From ENR-C20 sp942493145 (GTDB lineage Bacteria; Bacillota; Clostridia; Acetivibrionales; DTU013): a stretch of 64,000 nt of DNA. A program made the translations under genes and the position numbers. The stretch lies in the NCBI GenBank assembly GCA_942493145.1, contig OW818679.1, positions 1,550,001 through 1,614,000 on the forward strand. Reading direction: 5' to 3'. How positions within the stretch are numbered: the first letter of the stretch is position 1; every line of letters starts with the position of its first letter. A model generated the notes under the pieces. That model did not search any database. It saw nothing but the letters and a program-made list of their open reading frames with translations, and was not told the origin of the DNA. Shown piece after piece: positions 1-8,251 of the stretch.

Positions 1-553
1 AAAGACTGCCGCTATAGATAAGTTTCATTAATGAGGACTTCATAAGAATAATATTTGTCAGATGTAATTACTCTTGGCATTTGATTATGACCGGCGTTAA
101 GGGTTTTTTTAAAGAACTTTTCAGCTGACTTTTTATCCCGGTTTTCTGAAATCCAGAAATCAATTGTTGCACCGTCAGAATCAACAGCTCTGTACAGATA
201 ACACCATTGTCCTTTGATTTTTATATAAGTTTCATCAACTCTCCAAGAGTTATTGGTTGGATTAAGATGTTTTCTGATTCTTCTATTAATAATAGGCGAA
301 TATTGTTGAACCCAACGAAGAATTGTTGTGTGAGATATTGATAAGCTGCGTTCGGCCATCATTTCTACAAGATTTCTATAAGATAAAGGGTATTTTAGAT
401 ACCAGCGAATGCAAAGCAATATTATATCAGACTCGAAGTGTTTCCATTTGAAGATATTTACCATTATATGTTTACTCCATAAGGCGAAAGTGACATAATC
501 TTACCAGGAATTGGGCCAATTGGAAAGTGGTAAATATTATTTGCACCAGAACC
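1..553 (-). mobile_element. Partial IS6-family insertion sequence, cut by the window edge
   Basis: The element reads leftward. Its terminal inverted repeat lies at 530-553 and, read on the minus strand, begins GGTTCTGGTGCAAA, which matches the consensus style of IS6-family ends. The transposase starts 66 bp inside the repeat at 464 and runs off toward the window edge. A second end with almost the same sequence lies in the opposite orientation at 964-988. The two ends therefore face outward and bracket about 410 bp. The transposase carries an in-frame stop, so this copy is probably inactive unless the stop is a sequencing error. Confidence 0.75.
12..464 (-). pseudogene. IS6-family transposase, truncated
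   Basis: The reading frame encodes 150 residues from the N-terminus of an IS6/IS26-type DDE transposase, against roughly 220-240 residues for intact members. The N-terminal segment with HTH-like helices (ISHTTILRWVQQYSP) is present. The first two catalytic acidic residues are visible in WRVDETYIKIKG and in VITSDKYYSY. The third (Glu) is missing because a TAG stop at 12-14 ends the frame; a few codons continue in frame after it (R-Q-S) before the window edge. I infer a nonsense-inactivated copy, though an assembly error would look the same. Confidence 0.8.
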
Positions 554-559
554 GTACTT

Positions 560-715
560 TCAGACCGTTTGCGACAGTTGAATATAATACAGTATAATTA
601 GCCCAAGTGTTATCGCTGTGGGAATGTGGTCAATTATCCAATCAAACGCCCTTGAGAAGTTGAAGAAGTCAACAGAAATATCGCCGCGAGCTTTTTTGTT
701 TTTTTTCTGGGCCAT
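560..715 (-). CDS. Small single-pass membrane protein, unknown function
   Basis: This 51-residue frame starts at ATG 713-715 and ends with TGA at 560-562. A GGGAGG ribosome binding site lies 7 bp upstream of the start. The product has a basic N-terminus (MAQKKNKKAR) and a hydrophobic C-terminal stretch (ITLGLIILYYIQ) that could span the membrane once. It sits between two outward-facing IS6-type ends and reads toward the left one. I do not recognise a family. The good Shine-Dalgarno, charged start and plausible membrane helix argue for a real gene; the short length and relic-rich surroundings argue for caution. Confidence 0.5.
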   Translation of the reverse strand: MAQKKNKKARGDISVDFFNFSRAFDWIIDHIPTAITLGLIILYYIQLSQTV

Positions 716-963
716 TGCAAATACCTCCCTAACATAGATTTCGATTTGATTTTTCTAAAGGTGATCTTTCAACAGGCTGAGCTTGCCAGGAAGCGGAACA
801 CGCAGTATATGAAATCGATGAAGTCAGACAGGTTATATAGCGAAATGAAGTAGCTTTGATGTATCTTATGAAGCAGCTTGCAACGAGGGGCCTTTGTATG
901 ACATTTCCACTATATCACTTATTTTTGCAATTGCATATATTTTCTAAATAAAAGTTGGTAGAG
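716..963. other. Intergenic, no gene seen
   Basis: This stretch lies between the small membrane protein gene and the second IS6-type end. Short open segments occur (around 770-860) but they lack starts with ribosome binding sites and are broken by stops. I see no RNA gene or clear promoter beyond the upstream region of the 51-residue gene. Confidence 0.5.
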
Positions 964-988
964 GGTTCTGGTGCAAAAAAATATTTAC
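964..988 (+). repeat. IS6-type terminal inverted repeat, second copy
   Basis: The sequence starting GGTTCTGGTGCAAAA is the reverse complement of the end at 530-553 with one or two differences. It faces right, into the C-terminal transposase relic that ends at 1039. It is therefore the 3' end of a second IS6-like element whose body is decayed. Together the two ends are outward-facing and inverted. Confidence 0.7.
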
Positions 989-1038
989 TAGTAATACAAT
1001 CGGCATAATATTGGCAGAACTGCTCTTTGAAATAATTC

Positions 1039-1197
1039 TTACCCAACATTCATGATATGCTGAACAAATCCCATTTCTTCCGATGGAGTCATTCGACCGG
1101 CTTGTTTTTTTCGAAGCATGTGCATGGTTTCAATACCGCAAATTGTGGAGCATGCAGACTTGAAACTTTTAACCCTAGCATTGGTTTGACATAATTT
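1039..1197 (-). pseudogene. IS6-family transposase C-terminal relic
   Basis: A minus-strand frame of about 52 codons ends at TAA 1039-1041. It contains VKSFKSACSTICGIETMHML followed by RKKQAG, which matches the conserved C-terminal pattern of IS6-family transposases (Fksf.sA..Ti.GiE..hM..KgQ). No N-terminal part or start codon is present. It lies 50 bp inside the inverted repeat at 964-988, as expected for the 3' end of such an element. It cannot be the missing part of the transposase at 12-464, because it lies upstream of it. Confidence 0.7.
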
Positions 1198-1371
1198 ATT
1201 TAAGAAAAAAAGGAGAGGAAATCATTACAAATAATATTACAATTTTTTAAATAAAATATATAATTATCCATAAATATACCCATAATTATTATATAAATAT
1301 ATAAAAACCTAAAATAGTAAAAATATAATAATATTTCAAGTATTTATACCTATAATAGCACCTATCACTAT

Positions 1372-1674
1372 ATGACCAGCAAGACATATAAAAGAGATGC
1401 AAATACGACAATAGTAGAGGAGTATATACCAAACGTCAGTGATGCACGCTCCATTGAATGGATCAGAGTAAGGGAAAATGGTGTGCTTAAAAAACAGGTA
1501 CATTATATATACGATTCGTATGGAAATATCAAAGAAGAACAACAGTACTTTGAGGATTGGGTAAACTTTATATCTACCAAATTCAGTTATAATGACAATG
1601 TAGCGTCTCGTAACGGCAATTTCAACGGACTATATCTAACCAGAAAGTATGTAGAAGGGGTAACCGTACTATAA
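1372..1674 (+). CDS. Hypothetical protein, probably a C-terminal fragment
   Basis: This encodes 100 residues rich in Tyr, Asn and charged residues, including YIYDSYGNIKEEQQY, which is reminiscent of YD/RHS-like repeat segments. The frame is open for about 17 codons upstream of the ATG back to consecutive stops near 1320, and that upstream peptide has a similar composition. No ribosome binding site precedes the ATG at 1372. I infer the remnant of a longer protein. The upstream 1198-1371 region is very A+T-rich and holds no recognisable feature. Confidence 0.35.
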   Translation: MTSKTYKRDANTTIVEEYIPNVSDARSIEWIRVRENGVLKKQVHYIYDSYGNIKEEQQYFEDWVNFISTKFSYNDNVASRNGNFNGLYLTRKYVEGVTVL

Positions 1675-1992
1675 ACGTAATAAGCAACTTTTTAACATAT
1701 TAATAAAGTAGAATAAGTGGTATTCGTTATCATCGATAAATGGCCGCTGAAGGCCCAACGGTTTACCGCAGCTCGGGAGCATTGATTCTTATTTCAATGA
1801 TGTGAAGCGTGAATACAAAGCTGCTGAGGCATTTCTAAGCGCTGAGAACCGTTTCCTTCAGGATAAGGTGAATTAGCTTGATATAGTGCATATACGTTCA
1901 TAGCATGAGGTGTTTGAGCTAAGGGACTGCTGATTATGTTTCCGCACCAAGAGAGCGCCGGGTGTTGTTAAATTCAATAATAATCGTCCTAG
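1675..1992. other. Intergenic, decayed coding material
   Basis: This stretch of about 320 bp has no intact gene. A short plus-strand segment near 1790-1875 reads like protein (YFNDVKREYKAAEAFLSAEN) but has no start or flanking continuity. I see no hairpin with a T-run that would clearly terminate either neighbour. Confidence 0.4.
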
Positions 1993-2541
1993 TTAGTTGG
2001 GTTCCTCCATGACGGAGAACATGCCGATCTCAAAGCGCGAAATCTCCCGCCAATCCTCCTGAAAATTATGGTTGGCCCAGGTCATGAGAAGAGAGGTATG
2101 CGCGGCTGCGATAACATTAGCAACATAATCGCGTAAATACGCGGGCAGTTTGGAACGCTCCATAAAGACGTCAAGTTCCATTGCAAACAAATCGCCGGTC
2201 TGCATGATACGGATCAATTGGGGCATAAGTTCGTTTTGCTGAAGAAGGCGCAATAGTCTTTTCTGCTTTTTGAAAAATTGAAAGGACTTATCGATCATAT
2301 CCCTCATCGTCCGGCATCCTACAGTGAGAGCAGAAAATTCGTCGTTTTTCATTTTAAGCCCGTATTCGAGCACATCCAACTTGTTCCGAAAATGGCGGTA
2401 GAACGACCTGCGGCCTGCACTCGCTTCTTGGCATATCATCGTGATGGTGATGTCTGCAAACATGTTGTTCTCCATGAGGTCCCATAACGCTTTAGATAGC
2501 TTGCTCTTGGTATCCGTTTGGTACGTGATCAAGTGCTTCAC
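1993..2541 (-). CDS. TetR/AcrR-family transcriptional regulator
   Basis: The 182-residue length is typical of the family. The N-terminal 60 residues form the DNA-binding domain, with the helix-turn-helix around ITITMICQEASAGRRSFYRHF; the remainder is a helical ligand-binding and dimerisation region that I cannot assign to a ligand. The gene is divergent from the flavoprotein gene at 2694 across 152 bp. This is the usual arrangement for a local repressor of the neighbouring catabolic or redox operon, and I infer that it controls 2694-8473. Confidence 0.85.
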   Translation of the reverse strand: MKHLITYQTDTKSKLSKALWDLMENNMFADITITMICQEASAGRRSFYRHFRNKLDVLEYGLKMKNDEFSALTVGCRTMRDMIDKSFQFFKKQKRLLRLLQQNELMPQLIRIMQTGDLFAMELDVFMERSKLPAYLRDYVANVIAAAHTSLLMTWANHNFQEDWREISRFEIGMFSVMEEPN

Positions 2542-2693
2542 CCTCTTTTCTCTATATCATATCACAAAATGGCACACATGCGTCAATTCGTGTCAAATAC
2601 TTTATCTTCCTATCCGCTTGCAGTACATTAATTATACAAGTCAAAAAATCCTATCGTACAAGAAAATCTGAAATCAGAAAGGAGCTGCCGCCC
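2542..2693. promoter_or_regulatory. Divergent promoter region, TetR / flavoprotein operon
   Basis: This 152-bp region separates two divergent starts. The downstream gene has a strong AAAGGAG ribosome binding site at 2677-2683, 10 bp before ATG 2694. A loose inverted motif (ACAC, 12 bp, GTGT) at about 2574-2593 could be part of an operator, but the symmetry is weak. I cannot place the -35 and -10 elements with confidence. Confidence 0.4.
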
Positions 2694-4082
2694 ATGGCAT
2701 TATCCAAAGAAATTTTAGAGGAACTTGCCAAAATCGTCGGTCCGGAAGATTGCAAGCATCATGATTTTGAAGTTGCAGCCTACTCACAGTCCATGATCTA
2801 CACAAACCCAACACGTCCGGACGTAGTTCTCCTTCCCGAGTCGGCGGAAGAAGTATCGGCTGTTCTCAAGGTTGCAAACGAACACCAGATTTCGGTCGTC
2901 TGCCGGGCAGGCGGTACTGCGGGTCCCATCAGCATGGCGGACGGCGGCATCATGTTCGATATGAGCAAGATGAACAAGATACTGGATATCGACATAGACG
3001 CTAAAATGGTAACAGTGCAGGCTGGTTGTCGGTATTACGACGTGGTGCAAGAACTCCGTAAACGTGGCTATGATCTACCGCTCAAACCCTGGTTTGGCAA
3101 TGGTGTGTCCATCGGCGGCTATATAAATGGGCCTTCGATGGTAGGCACAAGAGTCGCACGTTATGGAACGCTCAATTTCTGGCTATTCGGAATGAGGGTT
3201 GTGCTGCCTACCGGTGAGATCGTCGGGACAGGGGCAAACGCCTTCGAAAACTGCAAGCCAACCATGGCAGACCCCTGGATGTGCCCCAACAGCTTGGGTA
3301 AGCTTTGGTGTCAGTCACTGGGTACATTCGGAGTTGTTACTGAGGCCAGCATTCTCATGATTCCCGTTCCTGAAGCTTCCAAACACGTCTGCTATGGCTT
3401 TGATAGTATGAACGATCTGGCGAAGGCCGCGTCAAAGGTTCAGCGTGCCGACGCAGCCACAGATATCGAACACGAGGATAAAGACATCTACGACCTGCTC
3501 GGCATGCCGGTGGATTACTCCGTGGTGCTCAGCGTGACGAACGAGGGTTACACGGAGGAGGTTGGCCGCAAATCCGCCATCGCCGCGAAGATTTGTGAGG
3601 AATGCGGCGGTCATAAACTACCAGACAAGTACTCACACCTCACCTACGACAACACCGCCAACTTCAACTTCTGTACGGCCAAGGGTGGCATGTTCTGCTG
3701 CGCGGCCGCCTGCGCCTCCAATGAGTCTTATCCGGAGATATACAAGATTATTAAGGATACCTGGGCAAAGCACGGCATTCGGAACGGCTGGAGCTGCTGG
3801 ACCTGCTATCCCAACTGGGTACAGGGCTGGACCATCGGGTATTACGACTATGATACGCAGATGGAAGCGTTCAACACCGCGATGTTTGAAATCCAGAAAC
3901 TGACGATGCCTATCAAGGATAGCTTCCCGTATACGTTCACCGAGCCATTTGAAAATTTCCTACAAAAGATAAAAGACTGTCTTGATCCAAACGGAATTAT
4001 GAATCCCAACGCGTGGTTCATGGTTTCTGGTGCGCAGTCACGGTTACTGGAAGCCATCGACATTCCGGGGACAGAAGAATAA
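2694..4082 (+). CDS. FAD-linked oxidoreductase, GlcD/vanillyl-alcohol-oxidase type
   Basis: This 462-residue cytoplasmic flavoprotein has an N-terminal FAD_binding_4 (PCMH) domain covering about residues 35-215, including the cofactor-binding segment VCRAGGTAGPISMADGGIMF and the downstream GNGVSIGGYI. A C-terminal FAD-oxidase domain follows. Family members oxidise 2-hydroxy acids or alcohols and pass electrons to a partner protein. The iron-sulfur gene begins 19 bp downstream, which matches GlcD/GlcF-type pairs and suggests a two-subunit dehydrogenase. The substrate cannot be read from the sequence. Cys-rich stretches (CSCWTCYPNW-like, near residues 360-380) are unusual for GlcD and may hold a metal or an extra electron-transfer site. 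Confidence 0.85.
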   Translation: MALSKEILEELAKIVGPEDCKHHDFEVAAYSQSMIYTNPTRPDVVLLPESAEEVSAVLKVANEHQISVVCRAGGTAGPISMADGGIMFDMSKMNKILDIDIDAKMVTVQAGCRYYDVVQELRKRGYDLPLKPWFGNGVSIGGYINGPSMVGTRVARYGTLNFWLFGMRVVLPTGEIVGTGANAFENCKPTMADPWMCPNSLGKLWCQSLGTFGVVTEASILMIPVPEASKHVCYGFDSMNDLAKAASKVQRADAATDIEHEDKDIYDLLGMPVDYSVVLSVTNEGYTEEVGRKSAIAAKICEECGGHKLPDKYSHLTYDNTANFNFCTAKGGMFCCAAACASNESYPEIYKIIKDTWAKHGIRNGWSCWTCYPNWVQGWTIGYYDYDTQMEAFNTAMFEIQKLTMPIKDSFPYTFTEPFENFLQKIKDCLDPNGIMNPNAWFMVSGAQSRLLEAIDIPGTEE

Positions 4083-4100
4083 CACAAGGAGGTAAGCATT

Positions 4101-5303
4101 ATGTCATATAAAAATGTATTGAAATATAGAGAACAGATATACCGCTGCAACACCTGCTGCCGTTGTCCGAGAGGGCCATGGGATCCCAACCAGCCTGGTG
4201 TTTTGCCCACTCCTGCTAAACAGTGTCCGATCTACGAGGAGCACGAGGCTTTGTCTAGTTCCTCTCAGGGCATGATTCTGATTATCCGCGATCTTCTGGA
4301 AGGAAAGCTTGAGCCCACCGAGGAACTTGTTCAGCATATGTACGAGTGCTTGCTATGCGAAAGTTGCAATGCCGTTTGCGCGGGCATGGACAGTATTCCG
4401 CTCGGCTCACTGGAGTGTGCGAGTATCTTCCGTGCGCTGCGAGCCGATTTTGTCGAGATGGGTTTTGCGCCTCCTGAAAAATTAAAAAAGTTTATTAACA
4501 GCATCAGTGAAAAGCACAACCGGCAGGGAACGGAAAAGAGCCGTACCGTATGGGCAGAGGGTCTTAATATCAAAGACAGCGGTGAGGTCATCATCTTTAC
4601 GGGCTGCACTGCAGCTTATACGGACAACACGAGCGTTATTAGCCTTGCCAAAGTGCTGCAACTTGCCAAAGTGGATTTTGGCATTCTTAAAGACGAGTGG
4701 TGCTGTGGTTCACTGCAGGAGGACGCAGGCATCCTCGACGGCTTCAAGGCTAGCGCACAGCATAATGTGGACGCCATACGGAAAGCCGGTGCAAAGACGG
4801 TCGTTGTGACCTGCGCCGACTGCTACAAGGCACTTAATGACTACCCGAAGTATGTCGGCGAGCTTGGCTTTGAGGTCGTCCATTCCTCCGAGCTGATTCT
4901 GCGCTTATTAAAAGAGAAAAAGATTAAACTGAACGCTGTCGATCTAGGCGGTTTGGCAACCTACAACGACCCCTGCTTTCTAGCCAGGGGCAGCGGCAAG
5001 ACCATCATCAACGAGCCGCGTGAGCTGCTTTACGCTATCCCCGGAACCGAATGGGTCGAGATGGAGGGCTTTGGTAAGTATACCTACTGCTGTGGTCGGC
5101 CGATCACCGCGCCTGCCTCCCTCAAAACCTACCAAAAAACCGGCCTTGCCCGTGTGGGCGACGCCGAGGCGGTCGAGGCTAAAACCATTATCACTGGCTG
5201 TGCCAATTGTAAAACTAGCTTGAAGTTCGCAGCTCAAAAAGCGGGCAAAGATATCAAGGTTATGGACATCGCGGAGCTGATTGAACAGTCGGCAACCAAA
5301 TAA
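4101..5303 (+). CDS. Iron-sulfur heterodisulfide-reductase-like subunit (GlcF/HdrD type)
   Basis: This 400-residue protein likely takes electrons from the preceding flavoprotein. The N-terminal 100 residues hold ferredoxin-type cysteines: C16, C19, C20 and C22 with CP at 42-43, then C83, C86, C89 and C93 (CLLCESCNAVC). Two CCG domains follow. The first carries TGCTAAY, EWCCGS and CADCYK. The second carries PCFLARGSG, YCCGRP and GCANCK. Such domains bind noncubane or [4Fe-4S] clusters in HdrB/HdrD, GlpC and LutA. A GGAGG-type site lies before ATG 4101, and the next gene starts 25 bp after the stop, so all are probably co-transcribed. A decayed copy of its 3' end lies at 6763-6820. Confidence 0.85.
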   Translation: MSYKNVLKYREQIYRCNTCCRCPRGPWDPNQPGVLPTPAKQCPIYEEHEALSSSSQGMILIIRDLLEGKLEPTEELVQHMYECLLCESCNAVCAGMDSIPLGSLECASIFRALRADFVEMGFAPPEKLKKFINSISEKHNRQGTEKSRTVWAEGLNIKDSGEVIIFTGCTAAYTDNTSVISLAKVLQLAKVDFGILKDEWCCGSLQEDAGILDGFKASAQHNVDAIRKAGAKTVVVTCADCYKALNDYPKYVGELGFEVVHSSELILRLLKEKKIKLNAVDLGGLATYNDPCFLARGSGKTIINEPRELLYAIPGTEWVEMEGFGKYTYCCGRPITAPASLKTYQKTGLARVGDAEAVEAKTIITGCANCKTSLKFAAQKAGKDIKVMDIAELIEQSATK

Positions 5304-5327
5304 ATACAAGAAAGTAGAGGTAAGGAA

Positions 5328-6563
5328 ATGGGTATCGTTTTCAATCCGGAGCTATACCGAGCGAAAGAAAAGCACTTCGCACATTATCCGATGTCAGCTT
5401 ATCCCGATAAATGGGAAACCTGGCATAATGACGCCTGTTACGACAACGGGTATTACTCTACAGTGATGTGGGCAACAAACGGGCCGGTGATACTGATTGA
5501 CCTTCATATTGTTGATCCTACAGGCAAAAAAGTAGTAGAATCAATGCAGTTTTTTCAGCCTGAGGAATATAATGCTTCAACCGAATCCCTTGACATTAAG
5601 ATGGGGTGCAATTCTTATCGCGGTACGTATCCCAAATATCATCTTTCCGTACATGATGGCAATAACGGAGTTGAGCTTGACTATGAATCGATTATCCAAC
5701 CCACCATTTCAGAATTACCAGACGGGATTGGCTTAGGGCGGATAACTACGCCATTCACTCCTGTTTTCGTCAGTTGGTTTTTCAGGCCAAGGAATAAGAT
5801 TGCCGGGAAGTTAATTGTTGGTGGAAAAGAAATTCCGGTTAACGGAGAAGGCTGGGCAGACCATCAATACGGCAATGTTGATTACTTTAAAGATTCCGTG
5901 CTGTACTTCTTTTGGGGATGTTTACCCCTGGGTGACCATACTATCAATTTTTTTGATATACAGCTAACGGAAAAGGGCGGATACCGGCCGATAAAATGGC
6001 TTTGGGACTGGAAGGGAGAAAAGCTTTACGAGTATTGCAGAGACTGTGATTTTTATATTAAGGCCGGCGATATTGAAGAAGGAGATACTGTCCCACGCAA
6101 GCTGGAAATAATATTCGAGCATAGCCGGATTCGAGGGATAATAGTATGCAACTTTAAAACGCTGATACAAAAACAACAACTTGACATGGGAGAAAGGACG
6201 GTCACAATTAACCGTTCTTCATATGAATGCCATGCGATGCTGGAGATAGACAATGTGAAGATCGATAAAACCTTCACGCGCATATTGGAGGCAGGTTATG
6301 GTGAAAAACAGACTGTCGCGGAAGAAGCAGCAGTCACAAAAGATGTACAAACAAGACTGTCCATCGGATCCAAATTAAAGGACGTACTTAATGATCTCGA
6401 AGGGAAGGCAATTCTGGAAAGATTCATTCCCGGAATTTCAACGAACAAACAGACAAAGCTTGGGTATAACATGACGCTTAAAATGATTTTCAGTATGAAA
6501 CAAGCAAATGTTTCAAAAGCAAAACTGGCGGCAATCGATGAAGAATTAAGGGCTCTCAAATAA
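5328..6563 (+). CDS. AttH/CrtC-like lipocalin-fold protein with C-terminal helical domain (copy 1)
   Basis: The product has 411 residues and no signal peptide, so it is probably cytoplasmic. The central part resembles the AttH/CrtC (carotenoid 1,2-hydratase, tocopherol-cyclase-like) beta-barrel family; the diagnostic motif GWADHQYG lies at residues 175-182, preceded by paired strands with FTPVFVSWFFRP. The last 70 residues (from SIGSKLKDVL to DEELRALK) form a separate helical segment that also exists as the free-standing protein at 8252-8473. The gene sits in the operon after the flavoprotein and Fe-S subunits. A hydratase, dehydratase or isomerase acting on a hydrophobic substrate is plausible, but the reaction is not readable. 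A tandem paralogue is at 6845. Confidence 0.65.
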   Translation: MGIVFNPELYRAKEKHFAHYPMSAYPDKWETWHNDACYDNGYYSTVMWATNGPVILIDLHIVDPTGKKVVESMQFFQPEEYNASTESLDIKMGCNSYRGTYPKYHLSVHDGNNGVELDYESIIQPTISELPDGIGLGRITTPFTPVFVSWFFRPRNKIAGKLIVGGKEIPVNGEGWADHQYGNVDYFKDSVLYFFWGCLPLGDHTINFFDIQLTEKGGYRPIKWLWDWKGEKLYEYCRDCDFYIKAGDIEEGDTVPRKLEIIFEHSRIRGIIVCNFKTLIQKQQLDMGERTVTINRSSYECHAMLEIDNVKIDKTFTRILEAGYGEKQTVAEEAAVTKDVQTRLSIGSKLKDVLNDLEGKAILERFIPGISTNKQTKLGYNMTLKMIFSMKQANVSKAKLAAIDEELRALK

Positions 6564-6844
6564 CAATGCCACCCTTAGGAAAGCTGGCCGAGGAGACCCA
6601 GTCTTCAAAATTAATGCATTGAGTGAATTCGGTCGAAACGCTTGATGTACAAATCGACGAGAGAAATTACTAATGTGGTAAAGCCTCAAATGTATATGCA
6701 TTACATTCGTGATGGTAAGAATGAGGGATAGCTTACTGGTTAGTTGAACGTAAAGGATAGTTGCAGCAGACCGATCGCCATGCCTTCGTCCCTCAAGACC
6801 TTCTAAAGGACCGAACATAAAGGTGAATAAGGAGGAAAGAGAAT
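6564..6844 (+). pseudogene. Intergenic relic of a second Fe-S subunit gene
   Basis: Between the two AttH-like genes, bases 6772-6820 match the 3' part of the Fe-S gene near 5101-5145. The shared blocks are CCGATC, GCCT, TCCCTCAA and ACCT in the same order and spacing, with scattered substitutions. No open frame remains. The simplest reading is that the [Fe-S subunit - AttH] unit was duplicated in tandem and the second Fe-S copy then decayed, leaving only its end in front of the second AttH gene. The AAGGAGG ribosome binding site of the next gene lies at 6829-6835. Confidence 0.6.
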
Positions 6845-8101
6845 ATGGGTATTGTTTATGATTCTGAGATGTACAGAGCAACAGAAAAGCAGTTCGCACA
6901 CTACCCGATGCCGGCTTATCCTGACCAATGGGAAACATGGTTCACTACCGGTTGCTACGACAACGGTTATTATTCTTCTGTTTTGTGGGCGACAAACGGA
7001 CCGGTTATAATGGTAGATCTTCATATTATCGATCCGTCGGGCAACTCTGTAGTGGATTCGATGCAGTTTTTTCAGCCCGAAGAATATGAGGCGTCAACCG
7101 AATCCCTTAATATTAGGATGGGTAAAAACTTCTATCGCGGTACGTATCCAGAGTATCATCTTTCCGTACATGATGGCAATAACGGGATCGAACTAGACTA
7201 TGAGGCACTGATTCAACCCACCATGTCTGAACTGCCGGATGGCATTGGCATTGGGCGAATCAGTACGCCGTTCACACCCGTTTTTATCAGCTGGTTTTTC
7301 AGACCCCTAAATAAGATTACAGGTAAGTTACTAGTTGGCGGGAAAGAAATCCCGGTTACGGGACGGGGATGGGCAGACCACCAATACGGTAACGTTGATT
7401 ACTTTAAAGATGCCGTAAATTACGGTTATTGGGGCTGTTTCCAATTAGGCAAACATACAATCACTATCTACGACATACTTCTGTCAGATAAGGGCGGATA
7501 CCGGCCGATAAAATGGCTTTGGGACTGGAAGGGAGAAAAGCTATACGAGTACAGCAGGAACTGCGATTTCTATATTGAAGCCAGTGATATTGAAGAAGGA
7601 GGTACCGTTCCGCGAAAACTGGAATTCGTATTTGAGCATGACCGAATTCGGGGCATCATAACATGTAAATATAAAATGTTGATGCAAAAGCAAGTCTTGG
7701 AATTAGAAGACAGGACCGTTACAATTAACCGCTCAGTATACGATTGTCACGCCATGATGGAAATAGACAATGAAAAAATAAATACTACATTCTCACAGAT
7801 AATTGAAGCGACATATGGCCAAACGGTTCATGTGGATGAGGAAGTTGCGGACACAACAATTAATGAAAATACTCTGAAAAAAACCGCGTCAAGACTATCC
7901 ATCGAATCCAAATTAAAAGATGTACTTAACGATCTCGAAGGGAAGGCAATTCTGGAAAGATTCATTCCCGGAATTTCGACCAACAAGCAGACAAAGCTTG
8001 GGTATGGTATGACGCTTAAAACAATCTTCAGTATGAAACAAGCAAACGTTTCTAAAGCAAAACTGGCGGCGATTGATGAAGAATTAAGGGGCCTCGAATA
8101 A
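6845..8101 (+). CDS. AttH/CrtC-like lipocalin-fold protein with C-terminal helical domain (copy 2)
   Basis: This 418-residue tandem paralogue of the gene at 5328 is similar along its whole length. It shares the N-terminal MGIV start, the GWADHQYG motif and an almost identical C-terminal 70-residue domain. A short insertion just before the C-terminal domain (around residues 332-347) and scattered substitutions in the barrel suggest a distinct substrate or a heteromeric partner. An AAGGAGG site lies 9 bp upstream. The duplication probably included the Fe-S gene, whose relic lies in the upstream gap. Function remains as uncertain as for copy 1. Confidence 0.65.
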   Translation: MGIVYDSEMYRATEKQFAHYPMPAYPDQWETWFTTGCYDNGYYSSVLWATNGPVIMVDLHIIDPSGNSVVDSMQFFQPEEYEASTESLNIRMGKNFYRGTYPEYHLSVHDGNNGIELDYEALIQPTMSELPDGIGIGRISTPFTPVFISWFFRPLNKITGKLLVGGKEIPVTGRGWADHQYGNVDYFKDAVNYGYWGCFQLGKHTITIYDILLSDKGGYRPIKWLWDWKGEKLYEYSRNCDFYIEASDIEEGGTVPRKLEFVFEHDRIRGIITCKYKMLMQKQVLELEDRTVTINRSVYDCHAMMEIDNEKINTTFSQIIEATYGQTVHVDEEVADTTINENTLKKTASRLSIESKLKDVLNDLEGKAILERFIPGISTNKQTKLGYGMTLKTIFSMKQANVSKAKLAAIDEELRGLE

Positions 8102-8104
8102 CAT

Positions 8105-8206
8105 ATGCGATCCCGTAGGAAAATTGGTACGAATGGAGCCAACGTTATAAGACCCCTGTCATTCGGCTTTGCGTTAAGCACGGGAAGACTGCTTCTGCTA
8201 ACGCAA
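8105..8206 (+). pseudogene. Possible N-terminal relic of an aldo/keto reductase
   Basis: A 33-codon frame reads MRSRRKIGTNGANVIRPLSFG and then soon stops. The pattern resembles the start of aldo/keto reductases (rklG.tG..v..lsfG). It has no ribosome binding site and no continuation. I report it only as a likely relic left between the second AttH-like gene and the small protein gene. Confidence 0.25.
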
Positions 8207-8251
8207 TAACAAACGCGATTTATTAATATGGAAATAATAGGAGGAAGACAA

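Noticed and set aside
1336..1542. 68-codon minus-strand frame rich in Phe/Tyr/Ile
   Set aside because: It is antisense to the hypothetical fragment in A+T-rich DNA, with no start signal.
2542..2693. A clear palindromic TetR operator in the divergent gap
   Set aside because: Only weak ACAC-N12-GTGT symmetry was found, insufficient to call an operator.
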